Positions 17,701 to 26,339 of a stretch of DNA of 64,000 nucleotides are shown in pieces. Numbering within the stretch: position 1 is the first letter of the stretch; the number at the start of each line of letters is the position of its first letter. This DNA is from JAITMY01 sp031553765 (GTDB lineage: Bacteria > Bacteroidota > Bacteroidia > Bacteroidales > UBA932), in the NCBI GenBank assembly GCA_031553765.1, contig JAVBKY010000003.1, positions 496,001-560,000 of the forward strand, written 5' to 3'. The notes beneath the pieces were generated by a model. The model was given only the letters and a program-made list of their open reading frames with translations, ran no database searches and was not told the DNA's origin. A program made the translations under genes and the position numbers.

Positions 17701-18747
17701 ATGGAAATTCGTCTAAATAAAGCAGTTAGTGACTCTGGCATGTGCTCACGCCGTGAGGCAGATCGCCTTATTGAGGAAGGGCGGGTTACGGTAAACGGTC
17801 GTGTAGCCGACTTGGGCACACGAGTTACCGAGCACGACAAAATTCGCGTAAACGGCCACGCGTTAAAACGTCGCGCTCGAACGGTGTACATTGCTTTTAA
17901 TAAACCCGTTGGCATTACCTGCACGACCGATCCCAACGAGCCTGACAACATAGTAGACTACATTAACTTCCCCGAGCGCATTTTCAACATAGGGCGATTG
18001 GATAAGCCCTCGGAGGGGCTCATTTTTCTTACCAACGACGGCGATATTGTAAACAAAATTCTGCGTGCAGGAAATATGCACGAAAAGGAATATGTAGTAA
18101 CTGTAGATAAGCCTATTACGGAACACTTTAAGCGACACATGCAGCGTGGCGTTCCCATTTTGGGTACAGTTACCAAACCCTGTAAGCTAACGCGCGAAAC
18201 GGATACCCGCTTTCGTATAGTACTCACGCAAGGACTCAACCGCCAAATACGCCGCATGTGCGAGGCGCTGGGGTACGAAGTACAACGACTTAGGCGTGTG
18301 CGAATTATGAACGTAACGCTGGATGGGCTACCCTTGGGTGAGTGGCGTTTTTTGACCGAAAAGGAAATGGAGGAAATTAACCGAATGGTGAAGGATTCGG
18401 TGGGAACAGAAGAGGCATCGACAATTTCAGATTCCAAATTTCAGAGTTCAGATTCGCGCAAGGCAAAATCACAAATGCAATTGCCACGCAAAGACGCAAA
18501 GGCACAAAGAGGAAACTCACCCAAAGCGTCATTGCGAGGAGCGAATGTAAGTCAGCGAAGCGAGCGTGGAGCAACGAAGCAACCGGAGCAAAGCAGAGCT
18601 CGACGTAGTCAATCTCATACAGATAAGAAGTTTGCGAAACCCGCAAAGCCAAGTTTTTCAAAATCACAAAAACCGGGTAGCAAGCCTAACGGCAAAAACA
18701 ACTCTCAAAAAAGCGGGAAGTTGGTGAAAAAGAAAGGTTGGGCATAA
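17701..18747 (+). CDS. rluF: RsuA/RluF-type 23S rRNA pseudouridine synthase with a repeat-derived basic tail
   Basis: 348 residues. An S4 RNA-binding domain (about 1-60, with GMCSRREADRLI) precedes a pseudouridine synthase domain; the catalytic Asp is D101 in GRLDKPSEG. The KPVGITCT and GLNRQIRRMCEALGY motifs fit RluF/RluB. The conserved domain ends near residue 235. The last ~105 residues are Lys/Arg/Ser-rich, and their DNA matches intergenic repeats: a CAGATTCCAAATTTCAG-like stretch, a family A arm at 18484-18511 and a GTCATTGCGAGGAGCG-like element at 18529-18618. The second family A arm follows the stop codon. The symbol is by closest type; RluB is possible. Confidence 0.88.
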   Translation: MEIRLNKAVSDSGMCSRREADRLIEEGRVTVNGRVADLGTRVTEHDKIRVNGHALKRRARTVYIAFNKPVGITCTTDPNEPDNIVDYINFPERIFNIGRLDKPSEGLIFLTNDGDIVNKILRAGNMHEKEYVVTVDKPITEHFKRHMQRGVPILGTVTKPCKLTRETDTRFRIVLTQGLNRQIRRMCEALGYEVQRLRRVRIMNVTLDGLPLGEWRFLTEKEMEEINRMVKDSVGTEEASTISDSKFQSSDSRKAKSQMQLPRKDAKAQRGNSPKASLRGANVSQRSERGATKQPEQSRARRSQSHTDKKFAKPAKPSFSKSQKPGSKPNGKNNSQKSGKLVKKKGWA

Positions 18748-18778
18748 GGACTTTGCGCCTTAGCGTCTTTGCGAGAGC
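18484..18778. repeat. Family A repeat arms enclosing the pseudouridine synthase tail
   Basis: The left arm CACGCAAAGACGCAAAGGCA (18485-18504) is in the coding sequence. The right arm (CTTTGCGCCTTAGCGTCTTT then GCGAGAG, 18751-18777) begins three bases after the stop. Between them lies a second repeat type at 18529-18618, with GCGAAGCGAGC and GCAACGAAGCAA. Confidence 0.75.
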
Positions 18779-20008
18779 CTACTTTCCTCCCTGAAACCGC
18801 TTAAGCAAGTACCTTACGGGGATATTGGCGGCAACATAGCCAATGAGCATTACGGCGGCAAATACGAGAAGAATATCGGCAAACTCTACCTTTACAGGAT
18901 AGGCATCTACTACAAAATTACCGCTGAGCTTAATTATCTTGAACCTGATTTGTGCCCAGCATGCAACCAAGCCCAACACCACACCAAAAGCACACCCCAG
19001 CAGCGAAATCATTACTCCTTCGGACACAAAAATATGGCGCACCAACTTATCTTCTGCCCCAAGGCTATGCAGGGTTCTTATGTCCTTCTTTTTTTCAATA
19101 ATAAGCATGGTGAGCGAGCCAATGGAGTTGAATGAAGCTACTAGCAGCACAAAAGCCAAAATAAAAAAGGTGGCCCATTTTTCACCCTGCATCATTCTGA
19201 AAATCACCTCATTCTGTTCCGCCTTCGTTTGCACTTTAAAACCCTCACCCAAGGCTTTTTGAACATCCTTCTTTACGCTTTTTGAGTTGGTTTCAGTACG
19301 TAGATAAAGTTCCACGCTTGACACCTCGCCACTGTCATAACCCAATAGATTTTGCACCATGGGTAGCGGTGCAAACACGTAGCGCGAGTCGGCATCCATT
19401 TCAATAGAAAATATACCGGCAGGGCGTAGGTAATCACGGTTAAAGGCTGTGGCGGGATTGAGCGTTTGCAAACTCTGTCCACGCTTTGGAAAATACACCC
19501 ACAGCGGATCAAAAAAGTGTGGACGAAGTTCAAGCGTCATGGCAATAACCTTACCTACAATGGCGGTATTCACATCGCCACGCTTGATTACGGCCTCACC
19601 CTCAACAATACTTTTGCTAATACCCGAGTGTTGCAGAAATACGCTATCAACACCGCGAATGGTGGCAATGTGCTGCTTGTTGCGATACTTCAGCAGGGCG
19701 TTTTCCTCCAGGCTTTCGGAGAAGAATGCCACACCTTCTATGTTTTTTACTTTCTGGAAATTAAATTCTTGCGGATTGAAAACCTTACCTTCAACAGCAG
19801 TGATTTTAAGATCGGGGGCAAGGGCGTTGTACAGCGATTGAATAAGATCATCAAGGCCGTTGTACACCGACAGCGCTACCACCAACGCAAGGCTACCTAC
19901 CGCCACTCCTATGGCGCTTACCAGCGAAATGAGGTTGATAACGTTGTGCGATTTTTTTGCAAACAGGTATCGGCGGGATATGAATAACGGAAGATTCAAA
20001 AACTTCAA
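18779..20008 (-). CDS. ABC transporter permease of the LolC/LolE (FtsX-like) family
   Basis: 409 residues. TM1 lies at about residues 23-45, a long periplasmic domain spans about 46-265, and three further TM segments lie at about 275-300, 320-350 and 375-395. This is the lipoprotein-releasing permease layout. The start motif LPLFISRRYLFAKKSHNVINLIS is typical of LolC/E. Such proteins extract lipoproteins from the inner membrane with LolD, which is not in the window. It is third in the run rbfA-dsrE-lolE, with 39 bases before its ATG. LolE-like is inferred; MacB-type is less likely because of the N-terminal motif. Confidence 0.88.
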   Translation of the reverse strand: MKFLNLPLFISRRYLFAKKSHNVINLISLVSAIGVAVGSLALVVALSVYNGLDDLIQSLYNALAPDLKITAVEGKVFNPQEFNFQKVKNIEGVAFFSESLEENALLKYRNKQHIATIRGVDSVFLQHSGISKSIVEGEAVIKRGDVNTAIVGKVIAMTLELRPHFFDPLWVYFPKRGQSLQTLNPATAFNRDYLRPAGIFSIEMDADSRYVFAPLPMVQNLLGYDSGEVSSVELYLRTETNSKSVKKDVQKALGEGFKVQTKAEQNEVIFRMMQGEKWATFFILAFVLLVASFNSIGSLTMLIIEKKKDIRTLHSLGAEDKLVRHIFVSEGVMISLLGCAFGVVLGLVACWAQIRFKIIKLSGNFVVDAYPVKVEFADILLVFAAVMLIGYVAANIPVRYLLKRFQGGK

Positions 20009-20047
20009 TCAATTATTTGTAAAGAAAAGTAGCGGGCATAAAATTTA

Positions 20048-20383
20048 CTACACCGTCAACACCTTTTGTCCGCTTTTGAGATACTCTGTCATGAGCGGAC
20101 CAAGCGGCTTAATTGTAACACCCATTTTGTTCATCACATCGCCCACGTTAAACGTGGCACAACAGGTTTCGCACGCCTCAAAGCGCACACCTTGATGTTG
20201 CATTTCCATTACCTCGGCCTGTATTTGCGCATCAGTACCCACCAACTTAACCGAGGCGCCCCATAGCATAATGTTCACTTCGTCCCACCAGCCGTTTTTC
20301 TTTGACCCTATAGCGTATGACGAGAGCATGTTAAACACAGTTTCCTTGCTTTCAGTCGTCCACAGTATATTCAGTTTTTCCAT
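20048..20383 (-). CDS. DsrE-family protein
   Basis: 111 residues, cytoplasmic. The LNILWTTESKETVFNML start, the WGASVKLV segment and the VRFEACETCC pattern fit the DsrE/DsrF-like fold of small sulfur-handling proteins (TusD, YchN and relatives). Two adjacent cysteines (C-x2-CC near residues 75-78) could be redox- or persulfide-active. It starts three bases after the rbfA stop, so it is co-transcribed with rbfA. No other sulfur-relay gene is nearby and the partner is unknown. Confidence 0.85.
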   Translation of the reverse strand: MEKLNILWTTESKETVFNMLSSYAIGSKKNGWWDEVNIMLWGASVKLVGTDAQIQAEVMEMQHQGVRFEACETCCATFNVGDVMNKMGVTIKPLGPLMTEYLKSGQKVLTV

Positions 20384-20386
20384 TTT

Positions 20387-20749
20387 CTACTCCTCTTCTT
20401 CTTGATTTTTTACCGGATTTTCACGCAACAAACGCTCAATATTTTCCACGTAGTCCAGCGATGTGTCAAACACAAACGATAGCTCCGGCACAATGCGTAG
20501 CTGATTTTTTACGCGCCTGCCCAACTCGTTGCGAATAACTTTATCGTTAATGAGTGCTTTCACCTCGTCTATTTTATTGGAGGGAAATGTGCTGAGCACC
20601 ACCTTGGCAAAACTCAAGTCGGGACTTACTTCCACACCCATAACGGTAAGCAGCGCGCCACCATAGGCCGCCATTCCCTGCCTCTGAATTATTTCACCTA
20701 TATCCTTTTGGAGCTGTCGCCCCACCTTTAGCTGTCGTGTTGTTGGCAT
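20387..20749 (-). CDS. rbfA: Ribosome-binding factor A
   Basis: 120 residues. The opening TRQLKVGRQLQKDIGEIIQR, the VEVSPDLSFAKVVLS core and the LRIVPELSFVFDTSLDYVENIERLL end are the classical RbfA KH-like fold. It binds the 30S subunit and helps mature the 16S rRNA 5' end, chiefly in the cold. It heads a probable operon with dsrE and lolE on the minus strand. A large inverted repeat (20789-20893) lies in the gap to the divergent GT117 gene, and no perfect -7 box is visible upstream. Confidence 0.95.
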   Translation of the reverse strand: MPTTRQLKVGRQLQKDIGEIIQRQGMAAYGGALLTVMGVEVSPDLSFAKVVLSTFPSNKIDEVKALINDKVIRNELGRRVKNQLRIVPELSFVFDTSLDYVENIERLLRENPVKNQEEEE

Positions 20750-20788
20750 AAATTTTATTTACAATTGAACTATTTACAATTTACGATT

Positions 20789-20893
20789 GCCCCCACCCCC
20801 CTGAAGGGGGCTATAACATTACCAATTTGTTAGCAGTAGTACATTTGCGTACGAACCTACCGCTGTTATAGCCCCCTTCAGGGGGGTGGGGGG
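20789..20893. repeat. 29-bp-arm inverted repeat (C/G-run family)
   Basis: The left arm, 20789-20817, contains CCCCCCTGAAGGGGGCTATA. The right arm, 20865-20893, contains TATAGCCCCCTTCAGGGGGG and is its reverse complement. A 47-base AT-richer loop separates the arms, and each arm also contains its own small palindrome CCCCCTGAAGGGGG. It occupies the divergent gap between rbfA and the GT117 gene. It resembles a miniature inverted-repeat element rather than a terminator. Confidence 0.8.
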
Positions 20894-21053
20894 GGTAACC
20901 CACAAATGTACAAAATAAAATCGTTACTCGCTGAAGTGCCAAAAACACCGTTTAATCCTTGTATTTTTCTTCAAAATCTTCATTCTCAATTCTCAATTTT
21001 CAATTAAAATCCGTACCTTAGCGAATTATACTTTTATCTAAAAACATCACAAC

Positions 21054-24000
21054 ATGCAGAACTTCAAAAAGTTAAACCTAATTATTGGTTGGTTTACTTT
21101 TGCTATAGCCTCAGTGGTATACCTTATGACCATTGAGCCTACAGCCAGCTTTTGGGATTGCGGCGAGTTTATTGCCTGCGGCTACAAGTTGCTGGTAGGA
21201 CACCCTCCCGGGGCTCCGATGTTCCTCGTTATTGCCCGCCTGTTCACCATGTTCAACTCCGCCAACCCCGCGGTAATGGTTAACATTATGTCGGCTTTGG
21301 CAAGCAGCTTTACCATTCTGTTCCTATTCTGGTCGCTTACGCACCTCATGATGAAGCTGTACCACCAAAAGGATGGTTCGTACTCTGCCTACGATTATAT
21401 TGTGATTTTCGGTTCAGCCATTGTAGGTTCGCTGGCCTACACGTTCAGCGATACATTTTGGTTTTCGGCTGTCGAAGGTGAAGTTTACGCCATGTCATCG
21501 CTATTCACTGCGGTAGTATTCTGGTGTATTCTAAAGTGGGAAAGCGAAAGCGAGCAAACTTACGCCAATCGCTGGCTGGTGCTTATTGCCTACCTCATGG
21601 GTCTTTCCATAGGAGTACACTTGCTTAACCTGCTTGCTATTCCGGCCATGGTAATGGTGTACTACTTTAAAAAGTACACGGTTACCGTTAAGGGCGTAAT
21701 TTACGCTTCGTTGGCATCCGTTATTATTCTCGCCGTATCGCTTTACGGCATTATACCTTGGACATGGAAGGTGGGTTCATGGTTTGAACTCTTGTTTGTG
21801 AATGGATTCGGCGCACCCTATAACATGGGGTTAGTGGTTTTTGCCGTACTGCTGTTTGCCGCGCTGGGTTACGCCATTTGGTACACGTACAAAAATGGCA
21901 AGCAGCTGCTTAACATTATTACGCTATGCGTAACGGTAATGCTGATTGGCTACGGTTCGTACGCCATGATTATTATTCGCTCGGCGGCTAATCCTTCCAT
22001 GGATCAGAATAACCCCGACAACGTATTTAACCTGATGAGCTACCTCAACCGCGATCAGTATGGTGACCGCCCACTGTTCACAGGTCAGTACTTCAACGCT
22101 CCTGCACCCTCGGGCGAGGATGGCGCACCAATATACGCCGCGCTTAACGGCAAGTACGAGGTGGTGGACCACAAAACGAAATACGTGTACGACTCACGCT
22201 TTACCACCATGTTCCCCCGCATGTTCAGCTCACAAGGCGACCACGCGCAGTACTACAAAACATGGAATGGCGGCTACAAGGGTAAGCCCGTGCGCACGAA
22301 GAATGACCGAGGTGAAAACGAAGTGGTATACGTGCCCACGTTCTCCGAAAACCTCAGCTTCTTCTTTACCTACCAGGTGGGCTTTATGTACATGCGCTAC
22401 TTTATGTGGAATTTTGCCGGAAGGCAGAACGACCAGCAGGGGCATGGCGAAGTAACGCACGGTAACTGGATTTCGGGCATTCCGTTTATCGACAACGCGC
22501 GCTTGGGTGACCAAAGTTTGCTCCCCGACAGCATGAAGGAAAACAAGGGCCGCAACAGGCTATACATGCTACCCCTCATTTTGGGTATTGCCGGTATGTT
22601 CTTCCAGTACAACCGCAACAAAAAGGACTTTACGGTGGTAGCGCTACTATTTTTCTTTACCGGCATAGCCATTGTAATGTACCTCAACCAAAGCCCCATT
22701 CAACCTCGTGAGCGTGACTACGCCTACGCGGGTTCGTTCTACGCTTTTGCCTTCTGGATTGGCATCGGTGTGGCTGCCTTGGCAGAGGGTTTGCGTAAGT
22801 TGATTAAAAATCCCGTAGCCGCAGGAAGCATCGCTTTTGTACTGTCGTTGCTGTTTGTACCTTGCCTTATGGCAAAAGAAAACTGGGACGACCACGACCG
22901 CAGCGGACGCTATCTCGCACGTGATTTTGCGTACAACTACCTCAACTCATGTAAAGAGGAGAGCGTGCTGTTTACTTACGGTGATAACGATACCTTCCCC
23001 TTGTGGTATATACAGGAGGTAGAGGGCGTTCGTACCGACGTGCGCATTATGAACCTCTCGTACGCCAGCGCCGACTGGTACATTGAGCAAATGCATCAGG
23101 CTTACTATAAGTCTAAGCCGCTGCCCATGACGCTTACGCTGGATAAGGTAGCCGGTTCACGTCGCGCCATTGTGCTGGTGCAAAATCGCCTTAACGAGCC
23201 GCTGGATTTGAAAAAAGCAATGGACTTTGTGGTAAGCGATGAACCTAGCACCAAAGCCCGTTCCAACTATCGCGGACAGGATGCCATAAGCTACTTTCCC
23301 GCCAAGACGCTACGCCTTGAAACCAAGTTGGAGAACGCAGAAAAGGCAGGCATTGTAGAAAAAGGAGATCAGGTTTTACCATATATTGACATCAATTTAG
23401 GTGGCAACTACATATACCGCAACACGCTGGCTATACTCGACTTGTTGGCTAACTTCAACTGGGAGCGTCCTATTTACTGGGGTGTAACCGTGCCAAGCAG
23501 CTACAACTCCGGCCTTGAAAAACACTTCAAGGGCGAAGGCTTTGCCAACTTGCTGGTACCCGAGGTGATGGTGGAGGATAGGCGCACGGGCGGTAACGAT
23601 GGTTACGGCTCATACACTAACTCCGACAGCGTGTACGAAAGAATTATGAACCTATACACGTTCCGCAACCTCAACACAGATGAAGTGTACTACGACGAGA
23701 ACTGTATGCGCATGATTGCTACCTACCGCAACGCCTTTACCCGTTGTATTTTCGCCCTGATAAACGAGGGGAAAAACGACAAAGCAAAGGATGTACTGAA
23801 CAAGTACATGGATACATTCACCAAGCCTCAGGTTTCATATTTCTACTCAGCCTCATCTATTGTGGATGCATTCCACTTTGTAGGTGAACATGAGCGTGCC
23901 AACGAGGTTTCGGATATGATTGCCAACGATGCCGAACAGCAGCTGCGCTTCTACAAAAGCCTTAAGCGTCGTGGCGAGGTAGAGCAAGAGTACGGCTACG

Positions 24001-24098
24001 CTTTGCAAAATGTAATGCAGCTCGCTCAATCAGCTAAGCGCAACAATCAGGCAGATCAGGAAAAAAAGTTGAACGACATACTATCGATGTACCGATAA
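21054..24098 (+). CDS. GT117-family (DUF2723) multi-spanning membrane glycosyltransferase
   Basis: 1014 residues. The first ~320 residues and a block near 500-600 hold many hydrophobic segments. The first periplasmic loop carries FWDCGEF near residue 35, the acidic signature of GT-C-type enzymes, followed by GHPPGAP. The C-terminal ~400 residues are soluble, with a helical tail (residues 860-1014) that looks TPR-like. DUF2723 proteins are widespread in Bacteroidota and now classed as glycosyltransferase family 117; the donor is probably lipid-linked. The acceptor here is unknown. A near-consensus TACCTTAG box lies at 21014. It precedes a deacetylase gene, which may also act on envelope sugars. 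Confidence 0.87.
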   Translation: MQNFKKLNLIIGWFTFAIASVVYLMTIEPTASFWDCGEFIACGYKLLVGHPPGAPMFLVIARLFTMFNSANPAVMVNIMSALASSFTILFLFWSLTHLMMKLYHQKDGSYSAYDYIVIFGSAIVGSLAYTFSDTFWFSAVEGEVYAMSSLFTAVVFWCILKWESESEQTYANRWLVLIAYLMGLSIGVHLLNLLAIPAMVMVYYFKKYTVTVKGVIYASLASVIILAVSLYGIIPWTWKVGSWFELLFVNGFGAPYNMGLVVFAVLLFAALGYAIWYTYKNGKQLLNIITLCVTVMLIGYGSYAMIIIRSAANPSMDQNNPDNVFNLMSYLNRDQYGDRPLFTGQYFNAPAPSGEDGAPIYAALNGKYEVVDHKTKYVYDSRFTTMFPRMFSSQGDHAQYYKTWNGGYKGKPVRTKNDRGENEVVYVPTFSENLSFFFTYQVGFMYMRYFMWNFAGRQNDQQGHGEVTHGNWISGIPFIDNARLGDQSLLPDSMKENKGRNRLYMLPLILGIAGMFFQYNRNKKDFTVVALLFFFTGIAIVMYLNQSPIQPRERDYAYAGSFYAFAFWIGIGVAALAEGLRKLIKNPVAAGSIAFVLSLLFVPCLMAKENWDDHDRSGRYLARDFAYNYLNSCKEESVLFTYGDNDTFPLWYIQEVEGVRTDVRIMNLSYASADWYIEQMHQAYYKSKPLPMTLTLDKVAGSRRAIVLVQNRLNEPLDLKKAMDFVVSDEPSTKARSNYRGQDAISYFPAKTLRLETKLENAEKAGIVEKGDQVLPYIDINLGGNYIYRNTLAILDLLANFNWERPIYWGVTVPSSYNSGLEKHFKGEGFANLLVPEVMVEDRRTGGNDGYGSYTNSDSVYERIMNLYTFRNLNTDEVYYDENCMRMIATYRNAFTRCIFALINEGKNDKAKDVLNKYMDTFTKPQVSYFYSASSIVDAFHFVGEHERANEVSDMIANDAEQQLRFYKSLKRRGEVEQEYGYALQNVMQLAQSAKRNNQADQEKKLNDILSMYR

Positions 24099-24172
24099 AA
24101 TGAATAATGGATAACGGACAATGGATAATTAAGAGTTCATTGTCCATTATTCGTTGTTAATTGTCAATTGAG
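24099..24172. repeat. AT-rich inverted repeat, family E
   Basis: AATAATGGATAACGGACAAT is complemented by ATTGTCCATTATTCGTTGTT. It fills the gap between the GT117 stop and the deacetylase start. Related sequence recurs near 15410, 46307, 47600 and 60577. Confidence 0.7.
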
Positions 24173-24175
24173 CAA

Positions 24176-24784
24176 ATGCGTTTTCACGCGCCACCCATAT
24201 TAAAAAGAATCTACCCCTCGTTTATTTGGAGTTTTCCAAATGAGCATAACGGTGTTTTTCTTACATTCGACGATGGCCCTAACCCGGAAACCACGCCGTG
24301 GGTACTTGAAACGCTAAAGCGCTACAACGCTAAAGCCACCTTTTTTTGCTTAGGTAAAAATGTAGAGCAACACCCCGATGTGTTTAAGCTCATACTTGAT
24401 GCCGGACATGCCGTAGGCAACCACACCTACAGCCACCAAAAGGGCTGGGGCATGAAAACGGGCACCTACGTGGAGGATGTAGATTTAGGTGACACGTTTG
24501 TTCACAGCCAGCTGTTTCGCCCGCCCTACGGCAGAATAGGCCCCAACCAAGCCCGTGTATTGAGCGAACGCTACAAAATAATAATGTGGGATGTGCTCAG
24601 CATGGACTACAGCCGTCGCATATCGCGTACGCGCTGCGCTAATACGGTAATTAACAACGCACGCCCCGGCTCCATCATTGTTTTTCACGACTCAAAAAAA
24701 GCCATGAAGAACATGAGCTACGCCCTACCCACTTCGCTTGAATTTTTTGCTAAACAGGGTTGGGAGACAAAAATTATTGAATGA
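24176..24784 (+). CDS. Polysaccharide deacetylase (NodB-type, carbohydrate esterase 4)
   Basis: 202 residues from the ATG at 24176. The earlier TTG at 24161 lies in the repeat and is rejected. Motif 1 is TFDDGP near residue 30, with catalytic Asp and metal Asp. Motif 2 is HTYSH (metal histidines), motif 3 RPPYG, and motif 5 IIVFHDS. All CE4 metal and catalytic positions are present. There is no signal peptide, as in short Bacteroidota versions. The substrate is likely a glycan such as peptidoglycan or an exopolysaccharide, but this is not decided by sequence. It follows the GT117 gene closely. Confidence 0.92.
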   Translation: MRFHAPPILKRIYPSFIWSFPNEHNGVFLTFDDGPNPETTPWVLETLKRYNAKATFFCLGKNVEQHPDVFKLILDAGHAVGNHTYSHQKGWGMKTGTYVEDVDLGDTFVHSQLFRPPYGRIGPNQARVLSERYKIIMWDVLSMDYSRRISRTRCANTVINNARPGSIIVFHDSKKAMKNMSYALPTSLEFFAKQGWETKIIE

Positions 24785-24856
24785 TTTCAAATTCCAGATT
24801 TCAGATTTCAAATGTGGGTACATTAATCTGAAATTTGAAACTTGAAATATGAAATC
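24784..24856. repeat. Inverted repeat, family D, covering the apparent rpiB start
   Basis: ATTTCAAATTCCAGATTTCA with CAGATTTCAAAT forms the left arm. The right arm contains ATCTGAAATTTGAAACTTGA and ends in ATATGAAAT. Its final bases include the ATG at 24849, in frame with rpiB. Confidence 0.75.
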
Positions 24857-24863
24857 AAAAAAG

Positions 24864-25298
24864 ATGAAAACCATAGGAATTACTGCCGATCACGCCGGTT
24901 ACGAAATGAAGGAAAAGTTGCGCGCCATGCTGCTCGAAATGGGCTACAACGTGCGTGATTTTGGCACCAACTCCGAGGCCAGCGTGGATTATCCAGACTT
25001 TGCACATCCACTTGCACAAGCTTTAGAGCTAAAACAAGTATTTGCAGGTATTGCGCTTTGCGGCACGGGTAATGGCATGGCCATAACGCTCAACAAGCAC
25101 CAGCACGTGCGCGCGGGCTTGGCATGGAACGTGCAGGTTGCCTCACTCATTCGCATGCACAATGATGCTAATATATGCGTGCTTCCCGCCCGTTTTATTA
25201 GCGAGGACGATGCCAGGGAAATAGTAAAAGTTTTCCTTGAAACCGCCTTTGAGGGTGGAAGGCATACTTGTAGGGTGGAAAAGATTCCCGTTGCGTAA
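24864..25298 (+). CDS. rpiB: Ribose-5-phosphate isomerase B
   Basis: 144 residues from the ATG at 24864 (MKTIGITADHAG). It interconverts ribose 5-phosphate and ribulose 5-phosphate in the pentose phosphate pathway. Asp/His in ADHAGYE, catalytic Cys66 in LCGTGNGM, and a late Arg in VLPAR are as in E. coli RpiB. An in-frame ATG at 24849 would add MKSKK but lies in the right arm of a family D repeat, so the second ATG is preferred. The neighbours are a polysaccharide deacetylase and the flavoprotein pair. Some LacAB-like sugar isomerases share this fold. Confidence 0.93.
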   Translation: MKTIGITADHAGYEMKEKLRAMLLEMGYNVRDFGTNSEASVDYPDFAHPLAQALELKQVFAGIALCGTGNGMAITLNKHQHVRAGLAWNVQVASLIRMHNDANICVLPARFISEDDAREIVKVFLETAFEGGRHTCRVEKIPVA

Positions 25299-25314
25299 AC
25301 TCAATAAAATAATG

Positions 25315-25367
25315 ACATGCGGCACTCGACTTGCGATACAGTCGCACATCGCATGTCGCATTTCTCA
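25315..25367. repeat. Inverted repeat, family B (copy 1)
   Basis: ATGCGGCACTCGACTTGCGA is followed by CGCATGTCGCA. It matches copies at 26252-26297, 30161-30240, 52790-52823 and 53205-53240. The DNA lies between rpiB and the flavoprotein gene. Confidence 0.75.
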
Positions 25368-25393
25368 CATCAAAAAAATTTGTACTTCGTTTC

Positions 25394-26251
25394 ATGTTTA
25401 AAATTGTAAAAAAACAGCTTTTAGCAAAAGACATTTACCTGATGGATGTGGATGCTCCGCGTGTAGCAAAATCCTCGCAACCCGGGCAATTTCTCATCGT
25501 GCGCGTAGACGATAAAGGCGAGCGCATTCCCCTCACCATTTGCGATTACGATGCCAACAAGGGAACCGTAACCATTGTTACGCAGGTAGTAGGCGCATCA
25601 AGCCGTAAGATTTGCGCGCTCAACGAAGGTGATGCCTTCGCCAGCTTTGTAGGCCCACTGGGACATCCGAGCGAGCTGGTGGAGTTTTCCAACGAAGAGT
25701 TAAAGCAAAAGAACGTACTGTTCATAGCAGGAGGCCTTGGCACAGCGCCCGTTTACCCACAGGTAAAATGGATGGCCGAACAAGGTGCAAAGGCTGATGT
25801 GATTGTAGGAGCAAAGAACAAAGATTTGCTCATCCTGCAGGACGAAATGAAATCCGTAGCCAAAAATCTGTACGTAGCTACTGACGATGGCAGCGCAGGC
25901 TTCAAGGGTTTGGTCACCGAACTCTTCAAGGATTTAGTGGATAAGCAAGGCAAAAAGTACGATATAGTAATTGCCATAGGCCCCATGATCATGATGAAAT
26001 TTGTAGCGCTCACCACCAAAGCCTACAACGTACACACTATTGTAAGCCTCAACACCCTTATGGTTGACGGCACAGGCATGTGCGGCGCTTGCCGCGTTTC
26101 CGTTGGCGGAAAAACCAAATTCACCTGCGTTGACGGTCCCGAATTCAACGGTCACCTGGTAGACTTTGACGAAGCCCTTCGCCGCCAAGGCATGTACAAA
26201 AATATGGAGAAGGAAAAAGATTGTAAGTGTTTAGAGGGGCTCGACAAATAG
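25394..26251 (+). CDS. NfnA-like ferredoxin-NADP+ oxidoreductase subunit (FAD, [2Fe-2S])
   Basis: 285 residues from the ATG at 25394. FNR-like order: a beta-barrel FAD domain with RIPLTICD (about 50-57), an NAD-binding domain with GGLGTAPVYPQ (about 115), then a C-terminal cluster motif VDGTGMCGACRVSVGG...TCVDGPEF. Three cysteines with an aspartate just before them match the unusual Asp plus three Cys ligation known for NfnA. PyrK/SudB-type proteins have four Cys. Together with the next gene it should form an electron-bifurcating NADH:ferredoxin/NADP+ transhydrogenase. A sulfide dehydrogenase name is the alternative. Confidence 0.85.
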   Translation: MFKIVKKQLLAKDIYLMDVDAPRVAKSSQPGQFLIVRVDDKGERIPLTICDYDANKGTVTIVTQVVGASSRKICALNEGDAFASFVGPLGHPSELVEFSNEELKQKNVLFIAGGLGTAPVYPQVKWMAEQGAKADVIVGAKNKDLLILQDEMKSVAKNLYVATDDGSAGFKGLVTELFKDLVDKQGKKYDIVIAIGPMIMMKFVALTTKAYNVHTIVSLNTLMVDGTGMCGACRVSVGGKTKFTCVDGPEFNGHLVDFDEALRRQGMYKNMEKEKDCKCLEGLDK

Positions 26252-26297
26252 ATATGCGATACTCGACTTGCGACCAAGCATCGCATGTCGCAAGTCC
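26252..26297. repeat. Inverted repeat, family B (copy 2)
   Basis: ATATGCGATACTCGACTTGC is followed by CATCGCATGTCGCAAGTC after a short loop. The left arm starts at the TAG stop codon of nfnA. It is the cleanest simple stem-loop copy and gives the reference arms for the family. Confidence 0.8.
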
Positions 26298-26339
26298 TAA
26301 AAATGGTAAATTGTAAATCGTCAAATTATAAATAGCTCA

